Notes under the pieces: generated by a model | The model's input: only the letters and a program-made list of their open reading frames with translations | Databases searched by the model: none | Told to the model about the DNA's origin: nothing | Position numbers and translations under genes: made by a program | Shown: positions 1-8,324 of the stretch, piece by piece | Numbering within the stretch: the stretch's first letter is position 1 | Layout: each line of letters begins with the position of its first letter | Assembly (NCBI GenBank): GCA_025356055.1 | Contig: JANXUU010000095.1 | Coordinates: forward strand, 1 to 54,144 | Direction: 5' to 3' | Origin: Sphingomonas sp. | Lineage (GTDB): Bacteria > Pseudomonadota > Alphaproteobacteria > Sphingomonadales > Sphingomonadaceae | Length of the DNA stretch: 54,144 nucleotides

Positions 1-47
1 CTGCTTGCGCCTCCGGTCGGGCTACGCCCTCCCTACGCCGCAAGCAG
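1..47. repeat. Inverted repeat at the left edge of the window
   Basis: ctgcttgcg at 1-9 pairs with cgcaagcag at 39-47 around a GC-rich 29-base interior. It lies inside the presumed insertion sequence. A run of five A (53-57) follows, so on the minus strand the hairpin is preceded, not followed, by a T run; a terminator role is not supported. Role unknown. Confidence 0.55.
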
Positions 48-89
48 GGCAAAAAGCGCACCACTCGATCGACCTACACCTTGTGCCAA

Positions 90-133
90 GGGGTCCCTTT
101 TGGACGCCGATCGGGGGTCCCTTTTGGACGCCG
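90..133. repeat. Tandem 20-base terminal repeat, two copies
   Basis: The unit ggggtcccttttggacgccg occurs at 90-109 and 114-133, a 24-base period with 4 bases between copies. The copies are identical. In the methyltransferase frame they read through as a duplicated RRPKGTP peptide, which has no place in the enzyme family, so they belong to the inserted element rather than to the gene. Confidence 0.85.
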
Positions 134-140
134 TTTGACA

Positions 141-1879
141 GCTTCGAAGATCGGCGCTTTCAAATTCAATAGCTCCAAAACTCTACGATCAGCACCCGAA
201 CGAATCGCATTTGTCGTGACAAAGCCAACGAGAGTGCCCGTCCGCTTCTCGCACGCAGCTTTGGCGCGCTCCAACCAATAGCAAACTAGGTTTGCACCGC
301 CCGGGACCGAGCCATGGAAGGCTTACCTAAGCGAGCCGGTGTAGGCTTCGCCGAGCTCGCGGATCATTTTCTTGTCACCGAGAAAAGGCGGATTACTGAC
401 CACCACGTCCGCCACCGGCCATTCCGCCCGCGAGCCATCTTCGTTCAGCACGGCATCCCTGCACTCAATCGTGTCGAGTGGCCGCAGTATCGGATTGCGC
501 GCAGCATCAAACCCATTGCGCCGCATCCACTGGATCTCACCGATCCACACCGACACCCGCGCCAGTTCAGCGGCGTAGGGGTTGAGTTCGATCCCCAGCA
601 CGCATTCCGGCCCGACCCTCGGGAAGCCGCGTGGCAGGCCTAACGCTTCGGCGTCGAGGTTGGCGCGATGCTCGATGTCCTTCAGCGCGCGCAACGAGAC
701 ATAGAGGAAATTTCCCGAGCCGCACGCCGGGTCGAGCACGCGGAATTGGGCGAGCCGCTCAATGAAGGCGGAATGGATCGCCGCCGCTTCGCCCAGAACC
801 TTCTCGGCCTTGCGCTTCTCGGCTGGCGAAAGCAGTTTCTCCGCCGTGCGCTTCGGCGCGCTCTCGACCAGCGCCGTGATCTTCGCCAGCGCTGCGGCCC
901 ACTCGGCCTCCAGCGGGTCGATGATCACCGGCTGGACAATCATCATGATCTTGGCGCGGTCGGTGTAGTGCGCGCCCAGCTGGCTGCGCTTGGCGGGGTC
1001 GAGACCGCGTTCGAACAAGGTGCCGAGGATCGACGGATCAATCGCCGACCAGTCGCGTCGCGCGGCGCTGAGCAGCGCCTCGATATCCTCGCCGGTGACC
1101 GGGAGCGCGTGATTGTCCTCGAACAGGCCGCCGTTGAATTAGTCGACCTTTTCAAACCCGACCTTGCCGCCTTGGCTGGCCATCGCGCCAAACAGGGTTT
1201 CGGTGTGATCCCTGAACGCCGCCGGGTCCGACCGGCTGAGTTCGAGCATTCGTGTGAACAGATTGTTTGGAAGCAATCCGACATCCTCGGCGAACATGCA
1301 GAAGACGAGCTGATTTACGAAATGGGCGACGCGCTGCGGGTCGTGTTTGCGCTCGCGCAAACGCTGGGCGAGGCCGGCGAACTCTGCGGCGGTTTCCTCG
1401 CTCAGCTCCTGCCGGGTCTTGGCGGGCTTGAAGCTGTCGGGATCGAGGAAGGCGGCGCGCAGCCGGTCGCGCTTTGCCCCGTCGAGCAAATCTTCGAGAG
1501 TGAAGTCGTGGACCTCCTGCACCGTGTTGGTCCAGTTGGTGTGGAGGCGGATGGTGTCCATGTCGGACACGATCAGCAGCGGCGGGTTTTCGAGTGCGAC
1601 GCTGTACTGGAGGAGCTGGTTGAAGGCGGCCTTCAGGTCCTTGCCCTTGCCCTTATACTCCCACGCGAAGCTGCCCTTGCGCCAGACGTCGGCCCAGCCC
1701 TCGCCGCCGCTGGTCTTGCTTGCGCCCTTTTTGAAGGTGAACCAGTCGCCCGTCGGGTCGGCCCCGATTGGATCGAGCACACCAAGCAGCGCGCACAAGT
1801 CGTTGAAGTGGCTCTGGGAGGCGGTGCGCTCCTTGAGTTCGTGGTTGCGCCACTTTTTGAGGAAGTCGTGCGGGTTCAT
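141..1879 (-). pseudogene. Decayed MmeI-like (type IIL) DNA methyltransferase/endonuclease fusion
   Basis: One frame runs from ATG at 1879 (AAGG upstream) with two in-frame TAA codons, at 1139-1141 (codon 247) and 323-325 (codon 519), and is cut by the insertion at 140. The N-terminal part has a PD-ExK-like nuclease signature (D64, E74-Y-K76). After the first stop the frame resumes with FNGGLFED, then carries methyltransferase motif I (DPACGSGNFLY) and motif IV (SNPPF). After the second stop it reads VPGGANLVCYW and FVTTNAIRSGA, both family-typical. Intact relatives are single proteins of roughly 900 residues or more that both methylate and cut DNA. The target-recognition C-terminus is absent. 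No active enzyme is expected unless the stops are sequencing errors. Confidence 0.85.
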
Positions 1880-2411
1880 CGGTCGCCTTGTAACGATCAC
1901 GCTACGTCTGACAAATAGCCCCCTGCAGACAAATAGTTTTCCTACATGGTTCGCCTGTGGTAGGGAAAATACCATGACAGTGGCTCGTCATAGTCCAGCT
2001 GCTGCGAAGCTCGGGACACGACCTATCCGGGGCGTGAAGGCTTCCGTCTTGAATGGCAATATCGCCACAACAGCGACGATCGTGACAAAGCTGACGCCCC
2101 TTAGCAGCTCATATTTCGAGGCACCGTCAAGCACGGCGACTAATATCCTGAAAACATGACAGAATTCTTACCGCCATCGGCCCGGCCCGGACCTCGCAAA
2201 ACGCCCCGCACCGTCAACCGTGTCCAAAACTCCCGCCCGACAGCCCGCGAATGTTCACAAAAACATGCTCATCAGTGCGAACATTCGGGGGTTCGCTTGC
2301 ACCCTCCCCCTTCCTCCGCGGTTGACAGCCAACGGCCCCTTGCCTAGTCGGCACGCTTTCCCGCGCGGGTCTCCCGCTGCGGTCCAGTTTCGTTGAAGAA
2401 AGAAGAAGCCA
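1880..2411. other. Intergenic stretch between the broken methyltransferase and rplU
   Basis: About 530 bases without a convincing gene. The open frames here start inside the antisense strand of the methyltransferase and have no family-like peptide. The right part (about 2320-2411) holds a sigma-70-type promoter candidate and the rplU leader. The left part probably holds the old methyltransferase promoter; nothing else was recognised. Confidence 0.6.
2322..2350 (+). promoter_or_regulatory. Candidate sigma-70 promoter of rplU-rpmA
   Basis: TTGACA at 2322-2327 is a perfect -35 box; 17 bases later comes TAGTCG (2345-2350), a weak -10. Transcription would start near 2357, giving a leader of about 55 bases before the rplU ATG. 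Position and spacing fit; the poor -10 lowers certainty. Confidence 0.5.
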
Positions 2412-2933
2412 ATGTTCGCAGTCCTGCGCACGGGCGGCAAGCAATATCGCGTTGCCCCGGGAGACAAGATCGTTGTCGAGAAGCTTGCCGGCAATGCTGG
2501 CGACCAAATCTCGTTGACCGACATCCTGCTCGCCGGCGAGGGCGCCGAGCTCAAGTCGCTCGAGGGGCTGACCGTCGGCGCCGAGATCATCGCCCAGGCG
2601 AAGGCCGACAAGGTCACCGTCTTCAAGAAACGCCGCCGCCACAATTATCGTCGCAAGGCCGGCCATCGCCAGCAACACACGATCCTGCGCATCGTCTCGA
2701 TCGGCGACCAGAAGGCGGAAAAGAAGGCTCCGGCCAAGGCCGCCGCCGCCGAGACGGCTCCGGCTTCAATCGCCGAGAAACCGGCAAAGGCGGCCAAGGC
2801 CAATGCGCCCGTCGCCAAGCCGGCGCCTAAGGCCGACGCGCCCGCCGCGAAGGCTGAAAAGCCCGCCAAAACCTCGACAAAGGATGCTGCGCCTGCTAAG
2901 GCCGCGGCCAAGAAGACCCCGAAAGCGAAGTAA
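2412..2933 (+). CDS. rplU: 50S ribosomal protein L21 with long Ala/Lys/Pro tail
   Basis: Component of the large ribosomal subunit that binds 23S rRNA. Residues 1-102 are a standard L21 (start [14 protein letters not shown], with [17 protein letters not shown] near residues 75-91). The protein is 173 residues against about 103 in the family; the extra 70 residues are a low-complexity, strongly basic tail of Ala, Lys and Pro. Such tails are known on L21 of some alphaproteobacteria. A GAAG-rich stretch just upstream serves as ribosome binding site. rpmA follows 6 bases after the stop, the usual rplU-rpmA pair, and obgE lies a short way downstream as in many bacteria. Confidence 0.97.
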   Translation: MFAVLRTGGKQYRVAPGDKIVVEKLAGNAGDQISLTDILLAGEGAELKSLEGLTVGAEIIAQAKADKVTVFKKRRRHNYRRKAGHRQQHTILRIVSIGDQKAEKKAPAKAAAAETAPASIAEKPAKAAKANAPVAKPAPKADAPAAKAEKPAKTSTKDAAPAKAAAKKTPKAK

Positions 2934-2939
2934 TCCAGC

Positions 2940-3224
2940 ATGGCACATAAGAAAGCAGGCGGCTCGAGCCGCAACGGTCGCGACTCCGAATCGAAGCGCC
3001 TCGGCGTCAAGAAATTCGGCAGCGAAGCCGTTCGCGCCGGCAACATCATCGTCCGCCAGCGCGGCACGCGTGTCTATCCGGGCGCCGGCGTCGGCATCGG
3101 CAAGGACCATACGCTGTTCGCGCTGACCGACGGCCGCGTCTCGTTCAAGAGCGGGCGCCAAGGCCGCAAATTCGCGTGCGTCGATGTGATTAATATGCCG
3201 GCAGCAGCGCAAGCAGCCGAATAG
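2940..3224 (+). CDS. rpmA: 50S ribosomal protein L27
   Basis: Large-subunit protein whose N-terminal tail reaches toward the peptidyl transferase centre. The 94 residues start [16 protein letters not shown], the canonical N-terminus without the cleavable extension seen in Firmicutes, and carry the conserved [20 protein letters not shown] block. The last residues (AAAQAAE) are a short Ala-rich tail. Co-transcribed with rplU. Confidence 0.98.
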   Translation: MAHKKAGGSSRNGRDSESKRLGVKKFGSEAVRAGNIIVRQRGTRVYPGAGVGIGKDHTLFALTDGRVSFKSGRQGRKFACVDVINMPAAAQAAE

Positions 3225-3280
3225 GGACGGTCACTTCACGGCGGCTCCACGAGGGAAAATATCTCTCGGGCCGCGGCTGG

Positions 3281-4132
3281 CTAGGAGGCAGGCTGAGCCT
3301 CATATGCTGCGATCAGCGCGCGATCGTCCTCGTTCCACGGGTGGAAGCCGGGCAGGAAGAATTTGGCCCAGGCGGCGAAAATCTTGCGCATCATCCCCGG
3401 ACGAATCCACATGTACCAGATGAGGTTCGCCCACGCCTTCACGCCGGTAATCCCGTCCTGCCTGAGCAACTCGAGCGACCCTGCCGTCCGATCGACGACG
3501 AAGTTGCGCGTGACGAGCAGCATGACCTTGGCCTTGACCTTCCAGCGCTTGGCGCGCGGCCACGCCCTGGTCGCGTGGAGCCACGTGTCATAAGCGACAC
3601 CCTTATGCTCGATTTCCTCGGTCGCGTGCCACCGCCATAAGTCGGCGGTCGCCTGGTCGGCACCGGCAAGGTGGCGTGGATCGGCGAGCAGCTCGTGGGC
3701 CAGGATCGCGGTGAAATGCTCGAGCGCCATGGTTGCCGCAAGGCTGACGATCGGCGGGCGTTCGCGGGTCAGCGCAAGGCGATCGGCGACCTTGGCCTCG
3801 AGCGGTTTCAGGTCATAACCGGCATCGGCGGCGCGGCGGTTGAACGCCAGATGCTCGCGGCTGTGGATCACCTCTTGAGTAGTGAACGCGCGAATTTCTG
3901 TCGCCAACGGCTCGGGCGCACCGTCACGGAACTTGCGCACACTCTCGACGAAATAGGCCTCGCCCAGCGGGAAGGTCGCCGACAGCGCATTGTACAGCGC
4001 GCTCGCATAAGGGTTGCCGCCGTGCCACCAGCGCGGAGTCGCCTCGTTGCGCCCGAAGCGGCGGTCGCGCGGGGTTATGGTCAGGTCTGACGGCGTCGAA
4101 CCGTCGATTCGGATGTGAGCGTTCATGCGCAT
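3281..4132 (-). CDS. PF10118-type predicted metal-dependent hydrolase
   Basis: 283 residues resembling the Metal_hydrol family (PF10118, COG3687), an all-helical protein set with a ferritin-like arrangement of Glu and His. Candidate metal ligands are visible in QEVIHSREHLAFN (about residues 87-99), in ALEHFTAILAHELL (about 135-148) and in WHATEEIEHKGVAYD (about 167-181). No characterised reaction is firmly assigned to the family. The start could be ATG at 4132 or the ATG at 4126. The gene is divergent from a TetR regulator across 76 bases that contain a perfect palindrome, so it is probably that regulator's target. It ends 56 bases from rpmA, convergently. Confidence 0.8.
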   Translation of the reverse strand: MRMNAHIRIDGSTPSDLTITPRDRRFGRNEATPRWWHGGNPYASALYNALSATFPLGEAYFVESVRKFRDGAPEPLATEIRAFTTQEVIHSREHLAFNRRAADAGYDLKPLEAKVADRLALTRERPPIVSLAATMALEHFTAILAHELLADPRHLAGADQATADLWRWHATEEIEHKGVAYDTWLHATRAWPRAKRWKVKAKVMLLVTRNFVVDRTAGSLELLRQDGITGVKAWANLIWYMWIRPGMMRKIFAAWAKFFLPGFHPWNEDDRALIAAYEAQPAS

Positions 4133-4146
4133 GATCTGGCCTTAGC

Positions 4147-4160
4147 TGACATAAATGTCA
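4147..4160. promoter_or_regulatory. Palindromic operator candidate between PF10118 gene and tetR
   Basis: TGACATAAATGTCA has perfect 6-base arms with a 2-base centre. It lies between the divergent starts at 4132 and 4209, 14 bases from the hydrolase start codon. TetR proteins bind such palindromes and often control a divergent neighbour. Binding by the adjacent regulator is inference. Confidence 0.5.
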
Positions 4161-4208
4161 ATAGCGAAGGATATGCTGCAGACACAATCGCTCGATTGCG
4201 ACTAGAGC

Positions 4209-4778
4209 ATGTCCATGATCCGCCGCCGCCAGTCCCCCGACGATGCCCGCGCCGCCGCCGTCGAGGCTGCGCATACGCTGTTGATCGAGGACGGAGTTGC
4301 CGCGGTCACCCTCAAGGCGGTTGCTGCGAAAATTAGTCGGACCCACGCCAATCTGCTCTACCACTTCGGTTCGGTCGCGGGCCTCCATCGCGCGCTGGCC
4401 GAGGAAATCGCGCGCCGCGTATCGACCTCGATCACCGCCGCGATCGCCAGCCGTCGCCGCGGCGAGGCGACCCCCCGCGATGTCGTCGACGCCATGTTCG
4501 ACGCCTTCCGCCGCGAGCGGGTCGGCGAGATGGTCGGCTGGATCGCGCTTACCCGCCAGCGAGAGGCGCTTCTGCCAGTGACCGAGACCGTCGCCGCGAT
4601 CCTCGCGGACTTCCGCGCGGCGGGGGATAGCAGGCCGATGGACAAGGTCATCCTCGGCCTCGTCCTCCTCGCCATAGGAGACAGCCTCGTCGGCGAAGAA
4701 GTCGCCGCTGCGACCGGCGACCAGCCTTCCGACGTCCGCGACATTGCCGTGATGCAGATCGCGGCGTTGATCGGCTGA
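4209..4778 (+). CDS. TetR/AcrR family transcriptional regulator
   Basis: 189 residues. The N-terminal helix-turn-helix spans about residues 12-58, with VTLKAVAAKISRTHANLLYH matching the TetR recognition region including the usual LYHHF-like end (LLYHFGS). The C-terminal ligand domain is not conserved enough to name a ligand. Divergent from the PF10118 hydrolase and probably its repressor; the palindrome at 4147-4160 is the likely site. Downstream obgE starts 38 bases after the stop, so some read-through into obgE is possible, but obgE is more likely expressed separately. Confidence 0.85.
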   Translation: MSMIRRRQSPDDARAAAVEAAHTLLIEDGVAAVTLKAVAAKISRTHANLLYHFGSVAGLHRALAEEIARRVSTSITAAIASRRRGEATPRDVVDAMFDAFRRERVGEMVGWIALTRQREALLPVTETVAAILADFRAAGDSRPMDKVILGLVLLAIGDSLVGEEVAAATGDQPSDVRDIAVMQIAALIG

Positions 4779-4815
4779 ACTTGGGTTCTCGCCGTCCTTG
4801 GACTAAGGCGCGCCG

Positions 4816-5865
4816 ATGCATTTTCTCGACCAGGCCAAGATCTTCGTCCGCTCGGGTGCCGGTGGCCCCGGCGCGGTCAGTTTCCGGCGCGAAAAGTTCG
4901 CCGAATATGGTGGCCCCAACGGAGGCCATGGCGGCAAGGGGGCGGACATCATCTTCGAGGCCGTCGCGGGGCTCAATACTCTGATCGACTTTCGCTACAC
5001 CCAGCATTTCCGCGCCCAACGGGGCAAGGGCGGCGCCGGGCAGAACCGCACCGGCGCTGGCGGCGAGGACCTGATCATCAAGGTGCCCGTCGGCACTCAA
5101 GTCCTTGCCGACGACGAGGAGCGCTCGCTGCTGATTGACATGACCGAGGTCGGCCAGCGCGTGATCCTGCTTCGCGGGGGGGACGGCGGGCGCGGCAACG
5201 CGAGCTACAAGACCTCGACCAACCGCGCCCCGCGCCAGCACGGCACCGGCTGGCCGAGCGAGGAAATGTACGTCTGGCTCAGGCTCAAGCTGATGGCCGA
5301 CGTCGGCATCGTCGGGCTGCCAAATGCCGGCAAGTCGACCCTGCTCAATCGCGTCACCAACGCCGTCGCCAAGGTCGGCGACTATCCGTTCACTACCCTC
5401 AAGCCGCAGCTCGGAGTCGTCAGCCACAAGCAGCGCGAGTTCGTCCTGGCCGACATTCCCGGCTTGATCGAGGGTGCGGCCGAGGGCGCCGGGATCGGCG
5501 ACCGTTTCCTCGGTCACGTCGAGCGCTGCCGGGCGCTGCTCCACCTCGTCGACGCCGAGGGCGAGGACCCCGTCGAGGCGTGGCGCGTCGTTCGCGGCGA
5601 ACTCGATGCCTATGGCGCGGGGCTCGAGGACAAGCCCGAGCTGATCGCGCTGAGCCGCACCGACCTGGTCGAGCCCAAGTTACTGGCCAAGATAGCCAGG
5701 AAGCTCGCCAAGGCCTCGGGCTCGACCCCGCACATCATTTCCGCCGCGACCGGCGACGGGGTCGAGCCGCTGATCGAAGCCTTGTTCGAACTCATCGGCG
5801 ACGCAGCGATTGCCGCCGCCGAGGCCGAGCCCGAACCCGCAATTCCGTGGTCGCCGCTCGCATGA
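4816..5865 (+). CDS. obgE: Obg family GTPase
   Basis: Ribosome-associated GTPase acting in 50S assembly and growth control. Residues 1-158 form the glycine-rich Obg domain (VRSGAGGPGAVSFRREKF near the start). The G domain has GLPNAGKST (P-loop, about 166-174), FTT (G2), DIPGLIEGA (G3) and ALSRTDLV in place of the usual NKxD G4 motif. The G4 Lys is Arg here and the Asn is Ser, which is unusual on general family knowledge, though relatives with Ser are known to me. 349 residues, within family range, without a long C-terminal tail. The stop overlaps the start of the following dehydrogenase gene (ATGA), implying translational coupling. Confidence 0.96.
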   Translation: MHFLDQAKIFVRSGAGGPGAVSFRREKFAEYGGPNGGHGGKGADIIFEAVAGLNTLIDFRYTQHFRAQRGKGGAGQNRTGAGGEDLIIKVPVGTQVLADDEERSLLIDMTEVGQRVILLRGGDGGRGNASYKTSTNRAPRQHGTGWPSEEMYVWLRLKLMADVGIVGLPNAGKSTLLNRVTNAVAKVGDYPFTTLKPQLGVVSHKQREFVLADIPGLIEGAAEGAGIGDRFLGHVERCRALLHLVDAEGEDPVEAWRVVRGELDAYGAGLEDKPELIALSRTDLVEPKLLAKIARKLAKASGSTPHIISAATGDGVEPLIEALFELIGDAAIAAAEAEPEPAIPWSPLA

Positions 5866-6764
5866 CGATCGCGCTGACGGGCGCGACCGGGTTCGTCGGC
5901 GGCCACGTGCTGCGCCACCTGATCGAGGTAGGCCATGACGTTCGCGCCCTGACGCGCCGGGCGCAACCGCCCGCGGCGCACGTCGAATGGATCGCCGGCG
6001 ACCTCGCCGACGGCTTCGCGCTAGACCGGCTGGTGAGCGGCTGCTCGGCGGTGATTCATGTTGCAGGCGTGCTCAACGCCTCAGACCGCGCCGGGTTCGA
6101 GACGGGCAATGTCGCGGGAACGGCGGCAATCCTCAAGGCCGCGACCAGCGCCGGCGTCCACCGCTTTGTCCACGTTTCCTCACTCACCGCGCGCGAGCCG
6201 AAGCTGTCGCTCTACGGCGCGTCGAAATCACGGTCCGAAGAAATCGTTGCGGCGAGCCCCCTGCCCTTCGCGATCGTCCGTCCACCCGCCGTCTATGGCC
6301 CCGGCGACCGCGAGACGCTCGACCTGTTCCGCATGGCCGCAAAAGGGTTCGTGCTCCTTCCTCCCGCCGGCCGCCTGTCACTGATCCACGTCGATGACCT
6401 CGCCCGCCTGCTGGTCACGCTCGCCGACCCAGCGAGCGAGAGCGGCCTCACCATCGAGCCCGACGACGGCCAGCCCCACGGCTATTCGCACCTCGAGTTT
6501 GGCCGCATGCTCGGTGTCGCGGTCGGGCGTAAGGTGCGCACGATTCCGACCCCCCAGCCCCTCCTCCGCCTCGCCGCCGGCTTCGACCGACTGGCGCGGG
6601 GAAAGGGTGCCAAGCTCACCCCCGACCGCGTCGCTTATTTCTGCCATCCCGATTGGGTTGTCTCCCCCGCCTACCCCGCCCCCGTCCTGTGGGCGCCGCG
6701 CATCGACACGATCGAAGGGCTTGATAACACCGCCGACTGGTATCGCGCCCAAGGCTGGCTGTGA
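5862..6764 (+). CDS. NAD-dependent epimerase/dehydratase, CerR-like (candidate ceramide reductase)
   Basis: 300-residue extended short-chain dehydrogenase. The Rossmann motif TGATGFVGGHVL is at residues 6-17; the catalytic pair is Y118 and K122 (LYGASKSRSEE), with SS at 106-107. It starts at an ATG overlapping the obgE stop. The next genes are an acyl carrier protein and serine palmitoyltransferase. In Caulobacter crescentus an epimerase-like dehydrogenase beside acpR and spt (the CC_1162-1164 region) is CerR, which reduces the 3-keto group during ceramide formation. By context and family I infer the same step here. NAD or NADP preference cannot be read from sequence. Confidence 0.8.
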   Translation: MTIALTGATGFVGGHVLRHLIEVGHDVRALTRRAQPPAAHVEWIAGDLADGFALDRLVSGCSAVIHVAGVLNASDRAGFETGNVAGTAAILKAATSAGVHRFVHVSSLTAREPKLSLYGASKSRSEEIVAASPLPFAIVRPPAVYGPGDRETLDLFRMAAKGFVLLPPAGRLSLIHVDDLARLLVTLADPASESGLTIEPDDGQPHGYSHLEFGRMLGVAVGRKVRTIPTPQPLLRLAAGFDRLARGKGAKLTPDRVAYFCHPDWVVSPAYPAPVLWAPRIDTIEGLDNTADWYRAQGWL

Positions 6765-6825
6765 TCCCGCCGCGGTTGTGCCCCAATTCGTTGCGAAAGC
6801 CGCCCCTCAACCTTAAGGCCAACTC

Positions 6826-7071
6826 ATGACCGACCGCGACACCACCCTCGACATCGTCCAGCGCCTGATCGAACCGTTCAACACGAAGGGCGTTGCGGTC
6901 ACCGAAGCAACACGCTTCTCGCAGGATCTTGAATGGGACAGTCTCACGGTGCTCGACTTCGTTGCCAACGTCGAGGACGAGTTCGACATCCTCATCACCA
7001 TGAACCAGCAGGCCGAGATCGAAACCGTTGGCCAGTTGGTCGACGCGGTCGCCGAGATGAAGGGCGAGTAA
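6826..7071 (+). CDS. acpR: Acyl carrier protein dedicated to sphingolipid synthesis (AcpR-like)
   Basis: 81 residues. The phosphopantetheine attachment Ser is S39 in LEWDSLTVLDFV; in housekeeping AcpP the motif is GADSLDTVE, so this is a divergent ACP. It is followed without a gap by serine palmitoyltransferase: its TAA at 7069-7071 abuts the GTG at 7072. In Caulobacter the matching ACP presents the acyl chain used in long-chain base synthesis. AAGG precedes the ATG by 7 bases. No biotin or condensation domain is attached. Name given by context. Confidence 0.88.
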   Translation: MTDRDTTLDIVQRLIEPFNTKGVAVTEATRFSQDLEWDSLTVLDFVANVEDEFDILITMNQQAEIETVGQLVDAVAEMKGE

Positions 7072-8271
7072 GTGGACGACCTGTTCTCAAAGTTTGATCC
7101 GATCATTGAAACTCGGCGAGCCTTGCTCTCGACCGGCATGACCGATCCATTCAACCTCGTGATGGAGCGGGTCGAAAGCCCGACCGTGGCGATCTGTAAC
7201 GGCCAGCGCACAATCCTGCTCGGTACCTATAACTACATGGGAATGACCTTTGACCCCGACGTGATCGAGGCGGGCAAGCAGGCGCTCGACGACTATGGCT
7301 CGGGCACGACCGGCAGCCGCGTGCTCAACGGCACCTATGCCGGGCACAAGGCCTGCGAAGAGGCACTCAAGGAATTCTACGGGATGGACCATGCGATGGT
7401 CTTCTCGACCGGTTACCAGGCCAATTTGGGGATCATCTCGACCATCGCCGGCAAGGATGACTACATCATCCTCGACATCGACAGCCACGCCTCGATCTAC
7501 GACGGCTGCGCGCTCGGCAACGCTAATATCGTGCCGTTTCGTCACAATGACATCGAGGCGCTCGAGAAGCGGCTGAAGCGCCTTCCTGAAGGTGCCAAGT
7601 CGCTGGTTATCCTCGAAGGCGTCTATTCAATGCTTGGCGACATCGCGCCGCTCAAGGAAATGGTCGCGGTTGCCAAGGCGCACGGCGCGATGGTGCTGGT
7701 CGACGAGGCGCATTCGATGGGCTTCATTGGCGAAAACGGCCGCGGGGTCGCCGAGGCGCAGGGCGTGCTCGACGACGTCGACTTCATTATCGGCACCTTC
7801 TCGAAATCGGTCGGCACGGTCGGCGGCTTCTGCGTCTCGAACCATCCCAAGTTCGAGATCCTGCGCCTTGTCTGCCGCCCCTATGTCTTCACCGCTTCGC
7901 TGCCCCCTTCGGTCGTCGCCACTGCGGCGGTTTCGATTCGTAAGCTGATGCACGGTGGCAACAAGCGCGCGCATCTGCTCGAGAATTCGAGAACTTTACA
8001 TCGCGGGCTCAAGGGCCTCGGCTTCACGCTTGGTACCGAAGAGCCGCAGTCTGCGATCATCGCGGTGATTATGCCCGACCTCCAGACCGGCGCTGCGATG
8101 TGGGAAGCGCTCCTCAACGAGGGGCTCTACGTCAACCTTGCCCGTCCGCCGGCCACGCCCGCCAACATGACACTGCTGCGCTGCTCACTGTGCGCCGAGC
8201 ATAGCACAGAGCAAGTCGAGCAGATCCTCGGCATGTTCGCCGCTGCGGGCCGTGCGACGGGCTGTATCTGA
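7072..8271 (+). CDS. spt: Serine palmitoyltransferase
   Basis: PLP enzyme of the alpha-oxoamine synthase family that condenses L-serine with an activated C16 acyl chain to 3-ketosphinganine, the first step of sphingolipid synthesis; the bacterial enzymes are soluble homodimers. 399 residues. PLP lysine K245 in GTFSKSVGTVGGF, D211 in DEAHSMGF, H139 in DSHAS. The whole chain closely matches the sphingomonad enzyme as I know it (for example LLGTYNYMGMTFDPDVI), which is about 20 residues longer at the N-terminus. The start is GTG immediately after the ACP stop, with AAGGGCGAG as ribosome binding site; no ATG fits better. Confidence 0.95.
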   Translation: MDDLFSKFDPIIETRRALLSTGMTDPFNLVMERVESPTVAICNGQRTILLGTYNYMGMTFDPDVIEAGKQALDDYGSGTTGSRVLNGTYAGHKACEEALKEFYGMDHAMVFSTGYQANLGIISTIAGKDDYIILDIDSHASIYDGCALGNANIVPFRHNDIEALEKRLKRLPEGAKSLVILEGVYSMLGDIAPLKEMVAVAKAHGAMVLVDEAHSMGFIGENGRGVAEAQGVLDDVDFIIGTFSKSVGTVGGFCVSNHPKFEILRLVCRPYVFTASLPPSVVATAAVSIRKLMHGGNKRAHLLENSRTLHRGLKGLGFTLGTEEPQSAIIAVIMPDLQTGAAMWEALLNEGLYVNLARPPATPANMTLLRCSLCAEHSTEQVEQILGMFAAAGRATGCI

Positions 8272-8324
8272 GAACAGGTCAGCTGACTCTTCCGCTTTAC
8301 GCGCCGAGGGGGTAGGCTGGCGCC

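Larger units (their letters stand above)
1..140. mobile_element. Partial terminus of an IS21-family-like insertion sequence
   Basis: The methyltransferase reading frame downstream loses family resemblance at about base 140. The outer sequence, read inward on the minus strand, begins TGTCAAAC and then carries two tandem copies of a 20-base unit. Multiple terminal repeats beginning with TG and ending with CA are typical of IS21-family ends. Only 140 bases lie in the window, so no istA/istB gene, second end or target duplication can be seen. Family assignment is inference from the terminal structure. Confidence 0.45.

Noticed and set aside
323-1141. Reassignment of TAA stops (recoding) in the methyltransferase
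   Set aside because: All other genes in the window use TAA, TAG and TGA as normal stops, so a changed genetic code is excluded.
668-1918. Open frame of 416 codons on the plus strand over the methyltransferase
   Set aside because: Same reason: antisense of a recognisable enzyme, no ribosome site and no known motif.
5580-5861. Longer start for the CerR-like gene inside obgE
   Set aside because: The added 94 residues are Arg-rich antiframe of the ObgE G domain; the Rossmann motif starts right after the ATG at 5862.
8278-8287. 10-base palindrome GTCAGCTGAC between spt and the histidine kinase
   Set aside because: Short, no T run, no partner site; expected by chance at this window size.
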